From positions 806,001-870,000 of the forward strand of contig NZ_CP102480.1 in assembly GCF_024662015.1 (NCBI RefSeq): DNA of 64,000 nt, written 5' to 3'. The stretch comes from Nisaea acidiphila (GTDB taxonomy: Bacteria; Pseudomonadota; Alphaproteobacteria; Thalassobaculales; Thalassobaculaceae). This document shows positions 1 to 9,772 of the stretch, piece after piece (position 1 is the first letter of the stretch; every line of letters starts with the position of its first letter). The notes under the pieces are model-generated. The model saw only the letters and a program-made list of their open reading frames with translations. It was not told the DNA's origin and ran no database searches. Made by a program: the position numbers and the translations under genes.

Positions 1-206
1 GAAGCTGCAATGCTACACTTGTAATTTACAGCCCGAGTAAGCTAAAGCCAGACTCCGACTGTCAGATTGAGATTACAGCCAACGCGCAACGAAAGTAAAC
101 CGGGATAGCGGCGATTTAATTAAAGTTCGCCCGCACAAAATAATATGTGGCACTTTCGCTGCCCCGGAACCGAAGATTTGTTGCCCGGCCTTAAGGAACG
201 GATCGA
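1..206. other. Intergenic leader of the first hydrolase gene
   Basis: No gene is supported here. The segment is more AT-rich than its surroundings and leads into the hydrolase at 207, with a purine-rich AAGGAA about 10 bases before its ATG as a probable ribosome-binding site. A short minus-strand reading frame (120-317) overlaps the hydrolase start and has no recognisable features. Confidence 0.4.
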
Positions 207-875
207 ATGCCTGAAGTAATCATGAATGGTCCCGAGGGGCGCCTCGAGGGACGCTATGTCCACAGCAAAAAAGAGAATGCGCCCATAGCCCTGCTGCTGC
301 ATCCGCATCCCCAGCACGGCGGCACCATGAACAACAAGGTCGTCTATTCCCTGTTCCAGAATTTCGTCAACCGCGGCTTCTCGACCCTACGGTTCAATTT
401 TCGTGGCGTCGGCAGAAGCCAGGGTGTGTTCGACCGGGGCGAAGGCGAGCTCAGCGATGCCGCCTCGGCGCTGGATTGGCTGCAGACCTACAACCCCAAC
501 GCGCCCTATTGCTGGATCGGCGGTTTCTCCTTCGGCGCCTGGATCGGCATGCAGCTGCTGATGCGCCGGCCGGAGATCACAGGGTTCATCTCCATCGCCC
601 CGCCGGCCAACATGTTCGACTTCAGCTTCCTCGCCCCCTGCCCGTCCTCCGGGCTGATGGTGCACGGCGATTCCGACGATGTCGTGCCGCCGGATTCGGT
701 GAAGAAGCTGGTCGACAAGCTCTCAACCCAAAAAGGCATCACCATCGACCATGTCGTGGTGAAAAACGCCGACCATTATTTCGGCAAGCATCTCGGCGAT
801 GTCGAGAAGGCGGTCACGGACTATCTCAACAAGTCCCTGCCCGAGACCGAGCAGCTCCCGGAAGCGTCGAAATAG
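207..875 (+). CDS. Alpha/beta hydrolase (COG2945-like)
   Basis: A 222-residue cytoplasmic protein of the small alpha/beta hydrolase family related to COG2945 and dienelactone hydrolases. An HPHPQHGG oxyanion-type loop lies near residue 32, then FNFRGVGRSQG near 62, a nucleophile-elbow-like GGFSFGAW near 105, an acid region HGDSDDVV near 153 and a late histidine in NADHYF near 189. The usual GxSxG appears as GFSFG, so Ser is the likely nucleophile. Length fits the family. It ends 10 bases before the stop of the convergent anmK. The substrate cannot be read from sequence. Confidence 0.85.
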   Translation: MPEVIMNGPEGRLEGRYVHSKKENAPIALLLHPHPQHGGTMNNKVVYSLFQNFVNRGFSTLRFNFRGVGRSQGVFDRGEGELSDAASALDWLQTYNPNAPYCWIGGFSFGAWIGMQLLMRRPEITGFISIAPPANMFDFSFLAPCPSSGLMVHGDSDDVVPPDSVKKLVDKLSTQKGITIDHVVVKNADHYFGKHLGDVEKAVTDYLNKSLPETEQLPEASK

Positions 876-884
876 ACTTCGGCC

Positions 885-1997
885 TCAGCCCGGCCGGTGC
901 AGCGTTCCGCCCGTGAGCGGTTCGGGTGCGCCGGTCGTTCCGGGAAATGTCAGCGGCTTCCCCTGCAGACTGCGGATCGCGAGATACGCGAAAGCCTCGG
1001 CCTCGACCGCGTCGCCGTCCCAGCCGAGATCGTCCGCCGGAATCACCGGCGCGCCAAGCCGCTCGGTAAGTTCTTTCATCAGCGTCTCGTTGTGACGGCC
1101 GCCACCGCAGACGATCCATCGCTCGACCGGATGCGGAAACCATTGCGCTGCCAGGGCGACCGCGGCCGCCGAGAACGCGGTAAGGAGTGCGGCGCCGTCC
1201 GCGTCCGTCATCCCCTCCACCGCTTGGGCAGCCTTCGCCGCGAAATGATCGCGGTCGAGGCTTTTCGGCGGCTGGCGGACGAAATACGGATCGTCGAGCA
1301 ACCCAGCGAGCCGGTCGCCGTCGACCCGTCCTGCCGCGGCAAGCGCCCCGCCTTCATCGCAGCGCGCGCCGCGCCGCTCCCGGACGAAGTCGTCGATCAG
1401 CGCATTGGCCGGACCGGTATCGAACGCCAGCATTTCCTCCGGACCCGCACCATCGCTTCCGTCTATCCAGGTCACGTTAGCGACACCGCCGAGATTGAGG
1501 ACCGCCACTGTCGCTCCCAGCATCCGCGTCAGAGCGCGGTGATAGACCGGGACGAGAGGTGCGCCCTCGCCGCCGGCGGCCACATCGGCAATTCTCAGAT
1601 CGAACACGACCGGGCGCCCCGTGACCTTCGCGAGCAGCTCCGGCGCGCCGATCTGGAGCGTTCGGCGAATTTCCGGCTCGTGCAGGACGGTCTGACCGTG
1701 AAAGCCGATGACGTCGATATCGTCGAGCGGCCAGGCTCCGCCCCGCAACAGCCCCTCCACGGCTTCGGCGTGACGCTCCGTCAATTCGCGGGCCAGAACC
1801 GTGTGATCGCCCGGCATACCCAGAACCGCTTTCAGACGGCTCCGGAATGCATCCGAATAAGGCAACGAGTAGAACCCGCAACGACGCACCGAGCCCTCGC
1901 CGTCACTCTCGATCAGTGCCGCGTCGACGCCGTCCATCGATGTCCCGCTCATCAGGCCAATGGCCTTCCAGGTCCTCTTATCGCTCACTCGATACAT
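885..1997 (-). CDS. anmK: Anhydro-N-acetylmuramic acid kinase
   Basis: A 370-residue kinase of murein recycling. It hydrolyses and phosphorylates 1,6-anhydro-MurNAc to MurNAc-6-phosphate in the cytoplasm. The N-terminal ATPase-fold signature GLMSGTSMDGVDAAL is at residues 14-28. FHGQTV follows near residue 99, an AFDTGPANALID stretch near 190 and the glycine-rich VCGGGRHN near 296. The length is normal for the family. It is divergent from tyrS, an arrangement common in Alphaproteobacteria, with about 120 bases between the two starts that must hold both promoters. Confidence 0.96.
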   Translation of the reverse strand: MYRVSDKRTWKAIGLMSGTSMDGVDAALIESDGEGSVRRCGFYSLPYSDAFRSRLKAVLGMPGDHTVLARELTERHAEAVEGLLRGGAWPLDDIDVIGFHGQTVLHEPEIRRTLQIGAPELLAKVTGRPVVFDLRIADVAAGGEGAPLVPVYHRALTRMLGATVAVLNLGGVANVTWIDGSDGAGPEEMLAFDTGPANALIDDFVRERRGARCDEGGALAAAGRVDGDRLAGLLDDPYFVRQPPKSLDRDHFAAKAAQAVEGMTDADGAALLTAFSAAAVALAAQWFPHPVERWIVCGGGRHNETLMKELTERLGAPVIPADDLGWDGDAVEAEAFAYLAIRSLQGKPLTFPGTTGAPEPLTGGTLHRPG

Positions 1998-2120
1998 CCT
2001 TGCCGGTCACGCAACGCCTGCCGCCTGGGACCGCCCCAGCGGTTCCGGTTGTGACCCTCGGGGCCATGTGCTAAGTCCACGCGCCTTGGAATTTGACACA
2101 TATTCACCGGGAACACGACC

Positions 2121-3368
2121 ATGAGCCAGTTCAAATCGGGCTTCATGCAGACCATGACCGAGCGCGGTTTCGTGCATCAGTGCACCGACACCGAAGCGCT
2201 CGACGAGCTGATGAGCAACAAGGTCGTGACCGCCTATATCGGCTTCGACTGCACGGCGGACAGCCTGCATGTCGGCAGCCTTATCCAGATCATGATGCTG
2301 CGCCACCTGCAGAAGAGCGGGCACCGCCCGATCGTTCTGATGGGTGGAGGCACCAGTAAGATCGGCGATCCGTCCTTCAAGGACGAGGCCCGCAAGCTGC
2401 TGTCCGACGACGACATCGAGCACAACAAGAACGGCATCAAGAAGGTCTTCCAGAAGTTCCTGACCTTCGGCGACGACGCCAGCGACGCCATCATGTGCGA
2501 CAACGCGGAATGGCTCGACGGCCTCGAATACATCCCTTTCCTGCGGAAGATCGGACAGCATTTCTCGGTCAACCGGATGCTGAGCTTCGACAGCGTGAAG
2601 CTGCGTCTCGACCGCGAGCAGTCGCTGAGCTTTCTCGAGTTCAACTACATGATCCTGCAGGGCTACGACTTTCTCGAGCTGCGCCGGCGCTACGGTTGCC
2701 AGCTGCAAATGGGCGGCTCCGACCAGTGGGGTAACATCGTCAACGGCGTAGAGCTCACACGCCGGGTCGACCAGCAGGCGGTCTATGGTTTGACCACGCC
2801 CCTCCTCACCACGGCCTCGGGGCAGAAGATGGGCAAGACGGAGAAGGGTGCCGTCTGGCTGAACAGTGACCGCGTCTCGCCCTACGATTACTGGCAGTTC
2901 TGGCGCAATACGGAGGATGCCGACGTCGGCAAGTTCCTGCGCCTCTTTACCGAGATGCCGTTGGAGGAGATCGCGAAGCTCGAAAAGCTCGAAGGCGCCG
3001 AACTGAACGAGGCCAAGAAGATCCTCGCCAACGAGGCGACCGCCCTGCTGCATGGCAGGGACGAAGCCGAGGCGGCGGCCGAGACGGCGCGCAAGACCTT
3101 CGAACAGGGGGCGCTCGGCGAAGGCCTGCCGCGGGTGCCGATCGAACAGAGCCAGCTTGACGATGGCCTCTGGATCGTCGATGCGCTTCGTATCGCCGGG
3201 CTGGTCAATACCAATGGCGAGGCCCGGCGGTTGATCAAGGGGGGCGGCGCCCGGGTGAACGACGTGGCTGTCTCCGACGAGAATTTAAAACTCGGCGCCG
3301 ACGCGATTGCCGACGGCGTGATCAAACTCTCCTCGGGCAAGAAGAAGCACATCCTGCTGGAACCCTGA
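2121..3368 (+). CDS. tyrS: Tyrosyl-tRNA synthetase
   Basis: A 415-residue class I aminoacyl-tRNA synthetase charging tRNA-Tyr. The HIGH-type motif appears as DSLHVGSL near residue 50, the tyrosine pocket as [10 protein letters not shown] near 197 and the KMSKS-type loop as KMGKT near 236. A C-terminal S4 RNA-binding domain ([17 protein letters not shown]) begins near residue 350. Length is typical. A GGGAA element sits 8 bases before the ATG. The stop codon lies inside a perfect 9-bp hairpin shared with the end of the convergent AsmA-like gene. Confidence 0.97.
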   Translation: MSQFKSGFMQTMTERGFVHQCTDTEALDELMSNKVVTAYIGFDCTADSLHVGSLIQIMMLRHLQKSGHRPIVLMGGGTSKIGDPSFKDEARKLLSDDDIEHNKNGIKKVFQKFLTFGDDASDAIMCDNAEWLDGLEYIPFLRKIGQHFSVNRMLSFDSVKLRLDREQSLSFLEFNYMILQGYDFLELRRRYGCQLQMGGSDQWGNIVNGVELTRRVDQQAVYGLTTPLLTTASGQKMGKTEKGAVWLNSDRVSPYDYWQFWRNTEDADVGKFLRLFTEMPLEEIAKLEKLEGAELNEAKKILANEATALLHGRDEAEAAAETARKTFEQGALGEGLPRVPIEQSQLDDGLWIVDALRIAGLVNTNGEARRLIKGGGARVNDVAVSDENLKLGADAIADGVIKLSSGKKKHILLEP

Positions 3369-3389
3369 CCGCCTCCGGTTCGGTCAGGG
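3363..3389. terminator. Hairpin at the tyrS / AsmA-like convergent ends
   Basis: CCCTGACCG at 3363-3371 is the exact reverse complement of CGGTCAGGG at 3381-3389, separated by 9 bases. The hairpin covers both stop codons of two convergent genes. There is no clear T-run on either strand, so this may be a bidirectional roadblock or stabiliser rather than a canonical intrinsic terminator. Confidence 0.4.
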
Positions 3390-6300
3390 ACTACGGTCCT
3401 GCGCCGGCGGTTCGGCCGGCTCCGGGTCCTTCGGCGGTGCATCGCCGAGCCGGAACAGATTGCGGAAAATCCCGGGCGTCAGCGCGGTCAGCGGATTCAC
3501 CGTAACCTGCGGCTTTTTCAGCGAACCACTGACGGAGAATTCCGAGGCGAGGAAGCCCTCGCCTTCGCCTCCCGTCAGAAGCGTCCCGAGGATCGGGATT
3601 GACCCCAGCACCTCGTTCAGGACATAGGCAGGAACCACCATGCCGGAAAGGTCGGTCTCGTCCTTCACCCGGTCGATCTCGCCAGAGGCCGATATTCCGA
3701 GCGACGCGCCTTGCGCGAGCAGCCGCTCAAGCACCAGCTTCTCGTCGCTGACATGCATATTAACATCCATGCGGCTGAAATGGACGCCCCGCCCCTGTAC
3801 GACGGCGGGGAGTCCGGTCAGCGACATCGCGCTCAGAAGCTGAGCCATGACCGGCGCGTCAACGAGGTCGAAATCCAGCACCGACAGCGAGACGTTCCAT
3901 CCGGAGAGCCCGTCCCTCTCTTCTAGCTCGCCGGACGCGATGAGCCGGCCGCCGGAAATCGAGTCGAACCCCTCGAAGGCCTTCATCACATTGCCCGCAC
4001 TCTGCGTGCTGAGATCGAAATGGGGTGTCCCCGAGGCCGTCGTATAGAACAGGTCAACCGGCTCGGCCCCGATCAACCCATTTGCCGCGAGCGAGGTGTT
4101 GCCGTCCCCGTCATCCTCCAGCAACAAGGTAACGTCCTGCATCGGCTCAAGCTTGCCGATCAGCACCTGATCGACCCGGGCATTCACAACCAGCGGCACC
4201 TTCGACTTCGCACCGTCGTGATCAAGCCCGTCGACCAGTTCGCGCAGGTCCGCGAAGGGGCCTTTGATATTGGCCGTATAGCCGCCTTTCCCGTCGGAGG
4301 CGATCACACCGGAGAGATCGGTCTCGCCGAGCTGCAGCCGATCGACCGTAAACCGTGTCGGGCGGCCGTTCTCCGGGGAAAACTGCACCGCGCCCGAAGC
4401 GGCGAGGTCGGCTGTCGCCACCTGGAACCGGTCGATCGCCACGACGGCGTCGTCGCGCGCACGGATCTGTGCCCTGAAGGTGCCCGCCGCGCCAGCCGGT
4501 TTCTCCCATTCGAGCTCACCGACCCGGAGTTCGGTATTCTGCAAGCCCATCACCAGGTCGACCCGCGTGTCGCCGTCACGCGGTTCCTCGATGGTCGCAT
4601 CGAGCTCGACCTCGCCTTCCGCAAAGCGCCGCATGTCGAGACCGAGCTGGGCGATTTTCTCCACATCCGGGCGGACGATCACATGGGTCCGGCGCCGGAT
4701 CTCCGCCTCCTCCTCGAAGGATTGCAGGAAGGCAATCTGGGTCGGCAATCCGGAAAGTTCGCCGGTGCCGTCCAGCAACATGCCGGTCTTGTCGAGATCC
4801 ATCGCCATTTCGCCGTTCGCGAATGGCAGACGGGTGGTCCGCGACGGCAGTGAAACGCCGGTGAAGCGTCCTTCCGCCTGGAGATCGACCATATCGAAGG
4901 TCATAACCCGGAGCAGCGGCATCTCGAAGCGCATGATCCCGGATCCGGTCCCGCCGACCTCCTCCGGTGCCAGTCCGAGTGCGTCCGCGTACCCGAAGGG
5001 CTTCGTGTTCAGAACCTTCAGAATGTCGGAAATGGGCCCGTCTATCTCCGCCTCGATAGTGGCATAATCGTCGCTGACAGTATGGATGCCGGTCAGCGAC
5101 ACGTCCGCACGCTTGAGCTGGATATCGTCGAGATAGCCACGCGTGACCGACGCATCGATCCGCTTCTCGGTAAAGGTCGCACGACCACCGACCCCGAGCG
5201 CCGGCGCAAGCGGCCTTAGGTAATGAACGGTCACCCCGTCGAACTCCATGAAGCCCTCAAGCGACACATCTGTCAGGCGAGTCGTCTCGCCGATGTCCAG
5301 ACGCCCGTCGAGGGTGGCCGCCATCTCCGTGATGACGCCGCCCTTGAGGTTTCTCGTGGCCCAATTTCGAGCAAGATCGAACAGCTCAGGCGGCCAGATG
5401 CCCTCGACCTCGTCAACCGGCATCGCAGTGACCCGAGTCCGGAGCTCCAGCGCTGGTTCCGCCAGATCCCGAAGACTGCCGCTGAGGGACACCGTCATGC
5501 CGTCCCGTTCGAGAACGAAATTGCGCAGCGCGACGGCGTCGTCGCGGGCGTCGTATCCCACCTGGAAACGCAGGCTGTCGTATGGAACCGGGGCCGGCAG
5601 CATGGAGCCGAAGGTGACTTCGCCATCGGAGGTCGTCGCGATAATATCGATATTCAGCAGCGACCGGAAATCCTCCAGCGAGAAAGCGACACTTCCGCTG
5701 AGATTGCCCGAGACCGCGAGATCGGCCGGGGACTGCGGCACATGCGAGAGCACGAGTTCCGGCGCGAGCCCCTTGAACAGGATGGCGCCGTCAAGCTCGC
5801 GGCTGCCGTAGAAATAGTTCCCGTCTCCGCGGATTTCCAAGGTCTCTTCGCCAACCGCGAGATCGGCGCGCGCTTCCACGCGCCATCCGTCACGCTCGCG
5901 CTCGAACAGACCGTCGAGCCCCGAGAGACGGATATTCTCGAAAGTGCCCGTACGATCCGTCATCCGGACCGTTGCATTGCGCAGGAAGAACCGCTCCAGC
6001 CGTTCAAGTCCGGCCAAGCCGCCGGAGCCATCGGCTCCGGGTTCCTGCAGGACGGAAAACAGGTCGCCCCGGCTCGATTCCTCGCCTGACGGCGCCGCAC
6101 CGTAGAGCTGGTAGGTTCCGTCGACGCCACGCTCGAGGTTGAGCACCGGCTGATCCACCGCGATCTGCACCGGCGCAATCTCGCCGAGCAACAGGCGCGG
6201 ACCGGAAAGCGCGATGTCCGCCGACGGAGCGAACAGGATCACCCCGCCCGCGTCATTGTCGAACCTGAGGCTTGTGACCCGCACCTCGAAAAGCCGGCTC

Positions 6301-6506
6301 CAGCCCCGCCACTCCATCCTGAGTTCACCGATCGTGACGGATCCCCGTCCGGCCGGAACGAGGGCTTCGGCAACCCTGTCTTTCATGAATTCGAGCGGAA
6401 TCGGCTGTGTGCTGGCGCGCCAGAACACGAGTGCCGAGAGCACGACAACTCCCGCGAAAACCGCAGCGGCGACTTCGAGGGCGATCTTGGTGGTTCTTCT
6501 CAGCAC
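3384..6506 (-). CDS. AsmA-like / YhdP-family envelope protein (DUF3971, AsmA C-terminal)
   Basis: A very large protein (about 1040 residues from the GTG at 6506) with an N-terminal membrane anchor (IALEVAAAVFAGVVVLSALVF) preceded by arginines. A long beta-rich, low-cysteine body follows, as in AsmA/YhdP/TamB-type proteins that bridge the inner membrane and outer envelope and influence phospholipid transport. The C-terminal part has an AsmA-like segment (LLAQGASLGISASGEI). The frame stays open to a TTG at 6599, but the GTG at 6506 starts two residues before the RR-TM stretch and looks more natural. It is divergent from glnE. The specific role is inferred from the family only. Confidence 0.8.
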   Translation of the reverse strand: MLRRTTKIALEVAAAVFAGVVVLSALVFWRASTQPIPLEFMKDRVAEALVPAGRGSVTIGELRMEWRGWSRLFEVRVTSLRFDNDAGGVILFAPSADIALSGPRLLLGEIAPVQIAVDQPVLNLERGVDGTYQLYGAAPSGEESSRGDLFSVLQEPGADGSGGLAGLERLERFFLRNATVRMTDRTGTFENIRLSGLDGLFERERDGWRVEARADLAVGEETLEIRGDGNYFYGSRELDGAILFKGLAPELVLSHVPQSPADLAVSGNLSGSVAFSLEDFRSLLNIDIIATTSDGEVTFGSMLPAPVPYDSLRFQVGYDARDDAVALRNFVLERDGMTVSLSGSLRDLAEPALELRTRVTAMPVDEVEGIWPPELFDLARNWATRNLKGGVITEMAATLDGRLDIGETTRLTDVSLEGFMEFDGVTVHYLRPLAPALGVGGRATFTEKRIDASVTRGYLDDIQLKRADVSLTGIHTVSDDYATIEAEIDGPISDILKVLNTKPFGYADALGLAPEEVGGTGSGIMRFEMPLLRVMTFDMVDLQAEGRFTGVSLPSRTTRLPFANGEMAMDLDKTGMLLDGTGELSGLPTQIAFLQSFEEEAEIRRRTHVIVRPDVEKIAQLGLDMRRFAEGEVELDATIEEPRDGDTRVDLVMGLQNTELRVGELEWEKPAGAAGTFRAQIRARDDAVVAIDRFQVATADLAASGAVQFSPENGRPTRFTVDRLQLGETDLSGVIASDGKGGYTANIKGPFADLRELVDGLDHDGAKSKVPLVVNARVDQVLIGKLEPMQDVTLLLEDDGDGNTSLAANGLIGAEPVDLFYTTASGTPHFDLSTQSAGNVMKAFEGFDSISGGRLIASGELEERDGLSGWNVSLSVLDFDLVDAPVMAQLLSAMSLTGLPAVVQGRGVHFSRMDVNMHVSDEKLVLERLLAQGASLGISASGEIDRVKDETDLSGMVVPAYVLNEVLGSIPILGTLLTGGEGEGFLASEFSVSGSLKKPQVTVNPLTALTPGIFRNLFRLGDAPPKDPEPAEPPAQDRSP

Positions 6507-6675
6507 GCGGGGTACTCTTGGCTCAGGGTCATTCCGCTTAACATAGGGCTGCCTATAGCGCGACGCTAAAGCGACAGGGCACGGCGTCGTCCCTTTCAAA
6601 CCGGTTGCACGAGTTGACGCCGGCCGCTCCGGTGCGCACCCTCACGGGAAAACAAACTCGTTGGGGGGGATTCCC

Positions 6676-9672
6676 GTGTTTCTGGACCAGATCACGTATT
6701 TTCCGACGGTCACGGACAGCGAAGCCGCGCGCATCGGTCTAGAGCGCTGGCAGGAACAACCCGGACTGACCGGCGACGATGCGCTGGCAGCCCGCGTCCA
6801 ATCCCTGGCTGAACATCGGAACGGCAAACCTCTCCTGCAAGGGCTCTTTGCGAATAGTCCGTATCTGACAAGGCTTCTGATCCGGGACATCGGGTTCGCC
6901 GCCACACTTCTCGAAGAGGGTCCAGATACGGTCGAGGCAAGCCTGCTGGAGCGCGCCGCCGCGCTCGACCCTATGGCCATGGAGACCACGGAGTTGATGT
7001 CTTCGCTTCGTGTATTGAAGCGGCATTACTCCCTCACGACGGCCATTGCGGATATCACCCGTGTCTGGCCGCTGGAGAGGGTAACCGGCGCCCTGAGCGC
7101 CCTTGCGGACATTGCGATCGGAGCAGCATGGCGCCATGCGCTTGGCATCGAGGCACGGTCCGGGCGTCTGCCGCTCGACGCGGACGGCCCCGGCGACATT
7201 CTCGACGGGTCCGGCCTCATCTGCCTCGGGATGGGCAAGCTCGGGGCACGGGAGCTGAACTATTCGAGCGATATCGACCTGATCGTTTTCTACGAGAACG
7301 AGCTGCCGGTTTATCGCGAGGTCGAGGAGCTGCAGAAACACTTCGTCTCAATGACCCGGCTGGTGGTGAAGATCCTCGAGGAGCGAACGCCGGACGGTTA
7401 CGTCTTCCGCACAGATCTCCGTCTGCGGCCGGATGCGAGCGCCATGCCGCTCGCCGTCTCCGCCGCGGCTGCCGAGATATACTACGAGAGCATGGGGCAG
7501 AACTGGGAACGGGCGGCGATGATCAAGGCCCGCGCGATCGGTTCCGACATGAAAGCGGCCGGCGAGTTCCTGGCCCGCATCCGGCCTTTCGTCTGGCGCA
7601 AGCATCTCGATTTCGCGGCCATCGAGGACATCCATTCGATCAAGCGCCAGATCGCTGCCCACAAGGGCGGCAACAAGATCAATGTAGAAGGGCACAACGT
7701 GAAACTCGGCCGCGGCGGCATCCGCGAGATCGAGTTCTTCGTGCAGACCCAGCAGCTGATCTGGGGCGGCCGCGATGCGCGCCTGCGGGAAAAGAAAACC
7801 GGCGCCGCAATGCAGGCGCTGGTCGATCTCGGACGGGTGAAACCCGATGTGGCCAAGGCGATGATGGACGCCTACCGCTTCCTGCGCACGGTCGAGCACA
7901 GGCTGCAGATGGTCAACGACGCGCAAACCCATTCCATGCCGGAGTCCGCTGCAGGTTTGGCGCAGATCTCCGGCTTTCTCGGGATCGAGGACCCCGAGCG
8001 GTTCCGCCGAGAACTGATCCACCAGCTTTCCACCGTGGCGTACCACTACGGCAACCTGTTCGAGGAGAGCGCGCCGCTTTCCTCGGATGCCGAGGAAGCC
8101 GGCAGTCTGGTGTTCACCGGGGTCGAGAACGATCCCGAGACATTGAAAACGCTCGAAGGGCTCGGGTTCGAGGATCCGGAATTCGTCGCCACCAGGATCC
8201 GCACCTGGCACCACGGCCGTTACCGGGCAACCCGCAGCGAGCGCTCGCGGCAGATCCTGACGGAGATCGTACCCGCTCTGCTCACCTCCTTCGGCCAGGC
8301 CCCGGAACCGGATGCCGCTTTCAGACGCTTCGACCGCTTCCTCGAGGGCCTGCCGGCCGGGGTGCAGCTCTTCTCCCTCTTCCAGGCCAATCCGCCGCTT
8401 CTGGAGATGCTGGCGGACGTGATGGGCATGGCCCCCTCCCTCGCCCGGCAGCTCGGCCACCGGCCATCGCTCTTTGAGGGTGTCCTGACCCACGACCCGG
8501 CCAGCCGTCTCGGCGACAGAGAGAGCCTGCAGGAGGAGCTCGAACGCGAACTCGCGCCGGCTACCTTTTACGAGGACGTGCTCGACATTGCCCGGCGCTG
8601 GATAAACGACCAGCGCTTCCTTGTCGGCATCCAGGTGCTCCAGGGGCGGATCCCGGCGACGCGCGCGGCCGAATGCCTGTCCGACATTGTCGATGCCGGG
8701 ATCCGTGCGCTGGTGCCCCGGGTCGAGGGCGAATTCGCCGTCCGGCACGGTCGAATCCCCGGCTGTCCGCTGCCGGCTCTGGCGGTGATCGCCTACGGCA
8801 AGCTCGGCGCGCGCGAGATTTCCGCCGGTTCCGACCTCGATCTGGTCCTTCTCTACGACGCGCCGTTCGATGCCGAGTCCGATGGTGAGAAACCGCTCGC
8901 GGCCAGCACCTATTTCAACCGCCTGGGCCAGCGGCTGATCGCCGCCCTCACCGCACAGACCGCCGAGGGGGGCCTGTTCGAGGTCGATCTGAGACTCAGG
9001 CCGAACGGCAACAAAGGCACCATGGTCCCGAGTTTCGCGGGTTTCGCGAAATACCACCGCGAGGAGGCCTGGACCTGGGAGCGTATGGCCTTGACCCGTG
9101 CCCGGGTGATCTCGGCTTCACCGGAAATGACCGCAAAGCTCGAGACCCTGTTCTCGGAACTTCTGACGGAACAGCGCGACCAGGAGACACTGCTCCGGGA
9201 CGTCGCAACAATGCGGGAACGGATTGCCCGGGAACATTCCAGTTCGTCCCATTGGCAGATCAAGCATTGGCGCGGCGGCCTCGTGGACCTGGAATTCATG
9301 GCGCAATACCTTCTGCTGAAACATTGCCGGGACAATCCGGACCTCCTGACCGGCAACACGGCCGACGTGTTCGACCGGCTCTCCGGACGAGGACTGCTCG
9401 ACTCAGCTCTGGGGGACGCGCTCGCGGCAACCACCCGTCTCTGGCGAGCCATTCAATGGATCCTCAGGCTCACAGTCGACGAGAGCTTTGATCCCGAGAC
9501 CGCACCGGAAGCCCTCAAGGGGCTCCTTGCGATGTCGGCCGGGGTGAAAAACTTCGAGAACCTCGACCGAATCCTCAAGCAACGCGGCGAGCAGGTCCGG
9601 GATGCCTTCCGCGAGCTGATCGAAAATCCAGCCGCCGCACTTCCGCCGCTTGAGGCGGGAACGTCGAACTGA
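6676..9672 (+). CDS. glnE: Glutamine synthetase adenylyltransferase/deadenylase
   Basis: A bifunctional cytoplasmic enzyme of about 998 residues that adds and removes AMP on glutamine synthetase in response to PII. Two nucleotidyltransferase domains are visible. The N-terminal one has GMGKLGARELNYSSDIDL, the C-terminal one has AYGKLGAREISAGSDLDL. These are the G-G-S-x-D-x-D metal-binding signatures, each followed by an RLRP segment. Length matches the family. The GTG at 6676 is preceded by a run of G's (6662-6669) that can serve as ribosome-binding site. A TTG at 6661 is a less likely start. Confidence 0.96.
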   Translation: MFLDQITYFPTVTDSEAARIGLERWQEQPGLTGDDALAARVQSLAEHRNGKPLLQGLFANSPYLTRLLIRDIGFAATLLEEGPDTVEASLLERAAALDPMAMETTELMSSLRVLKRHYSLTTAIADITRVWPLERVTGALSALADIAIGAAWRHALGIEARSGRLPLDADGPGDILDGSGLICLGMGKLGARELNYSSDIDLIVFYENELPVYREVEELQKHFVSMTRLVVKILEERTPDGYVFRTDLRLRPDASAMPLAVSAAAAEIYYESMGQNWERAAMIKARAIGSDMKAAGEFLARIRPFVWRKHLDFAAIEDIHSIKRQIAAHKGGNKINVEGHNVKLGRGGIREIEFFVQTQQLIWGGRDARLREKKTGAAMQALVDLGRVKPDVAKAMMDAYRFLRTVEHRLQMVNDAQTHSMPESAAGLAQISGFLGIEDPERFRRELIHQLSTVAYHYGNLFEESAPLSSDAEEAGSLVFTGVENDPETLKTLEGLGFEDPEFVATRIRTWHHGRYRATRSERSRQILTEIVPALLTSFGQAPEPDAAFRRFDRFLEGLPAGVQLFSLFQANPPLLEMLADVMGMAPSLARQLGHRPSLFEGVLTHDPASRLGDRESLQEELERELAPATFYEDVLDIARRWINDQRFLVGIQVLQGRIPATRAAECLSDIVDAGIRALVPRVEGEFAVRHGRIPGCPLPALAVIAYGKLGAREISAGSDLDLVLLYDAPFDAESDGEKPLAASTYFNRLGQRLIAALTAQTAEGGLFEVDLRLRPNGNKGTMVPSFAGFAKYHREEAWTWERMALTRARVISASPEMTAKLETLFSELLTEQRDQETLLRDVATMRERIAREHSSSSHWQIKHWRGGLVDLEFMAQYLLLKHCRDNPDLLTGNTADVFDRLSGRGLLDSALGDALAATTRLWRAIQWILRLTVDESFDPETAPEALKGLLAMSAGVKNFENLDRILKQRGEQVRDAFRELIENPAAALPPLEAGTSN

Positions 9673-9772
9673 GCCGCAGGCGGCTTGCGGGATGGCAAAG
9701 GCTCCTGTACCAAGAACACCAGATCTTGGCGTTACCGGCGCCGAAACCCACCAGACTTGGACCTACCGCCCG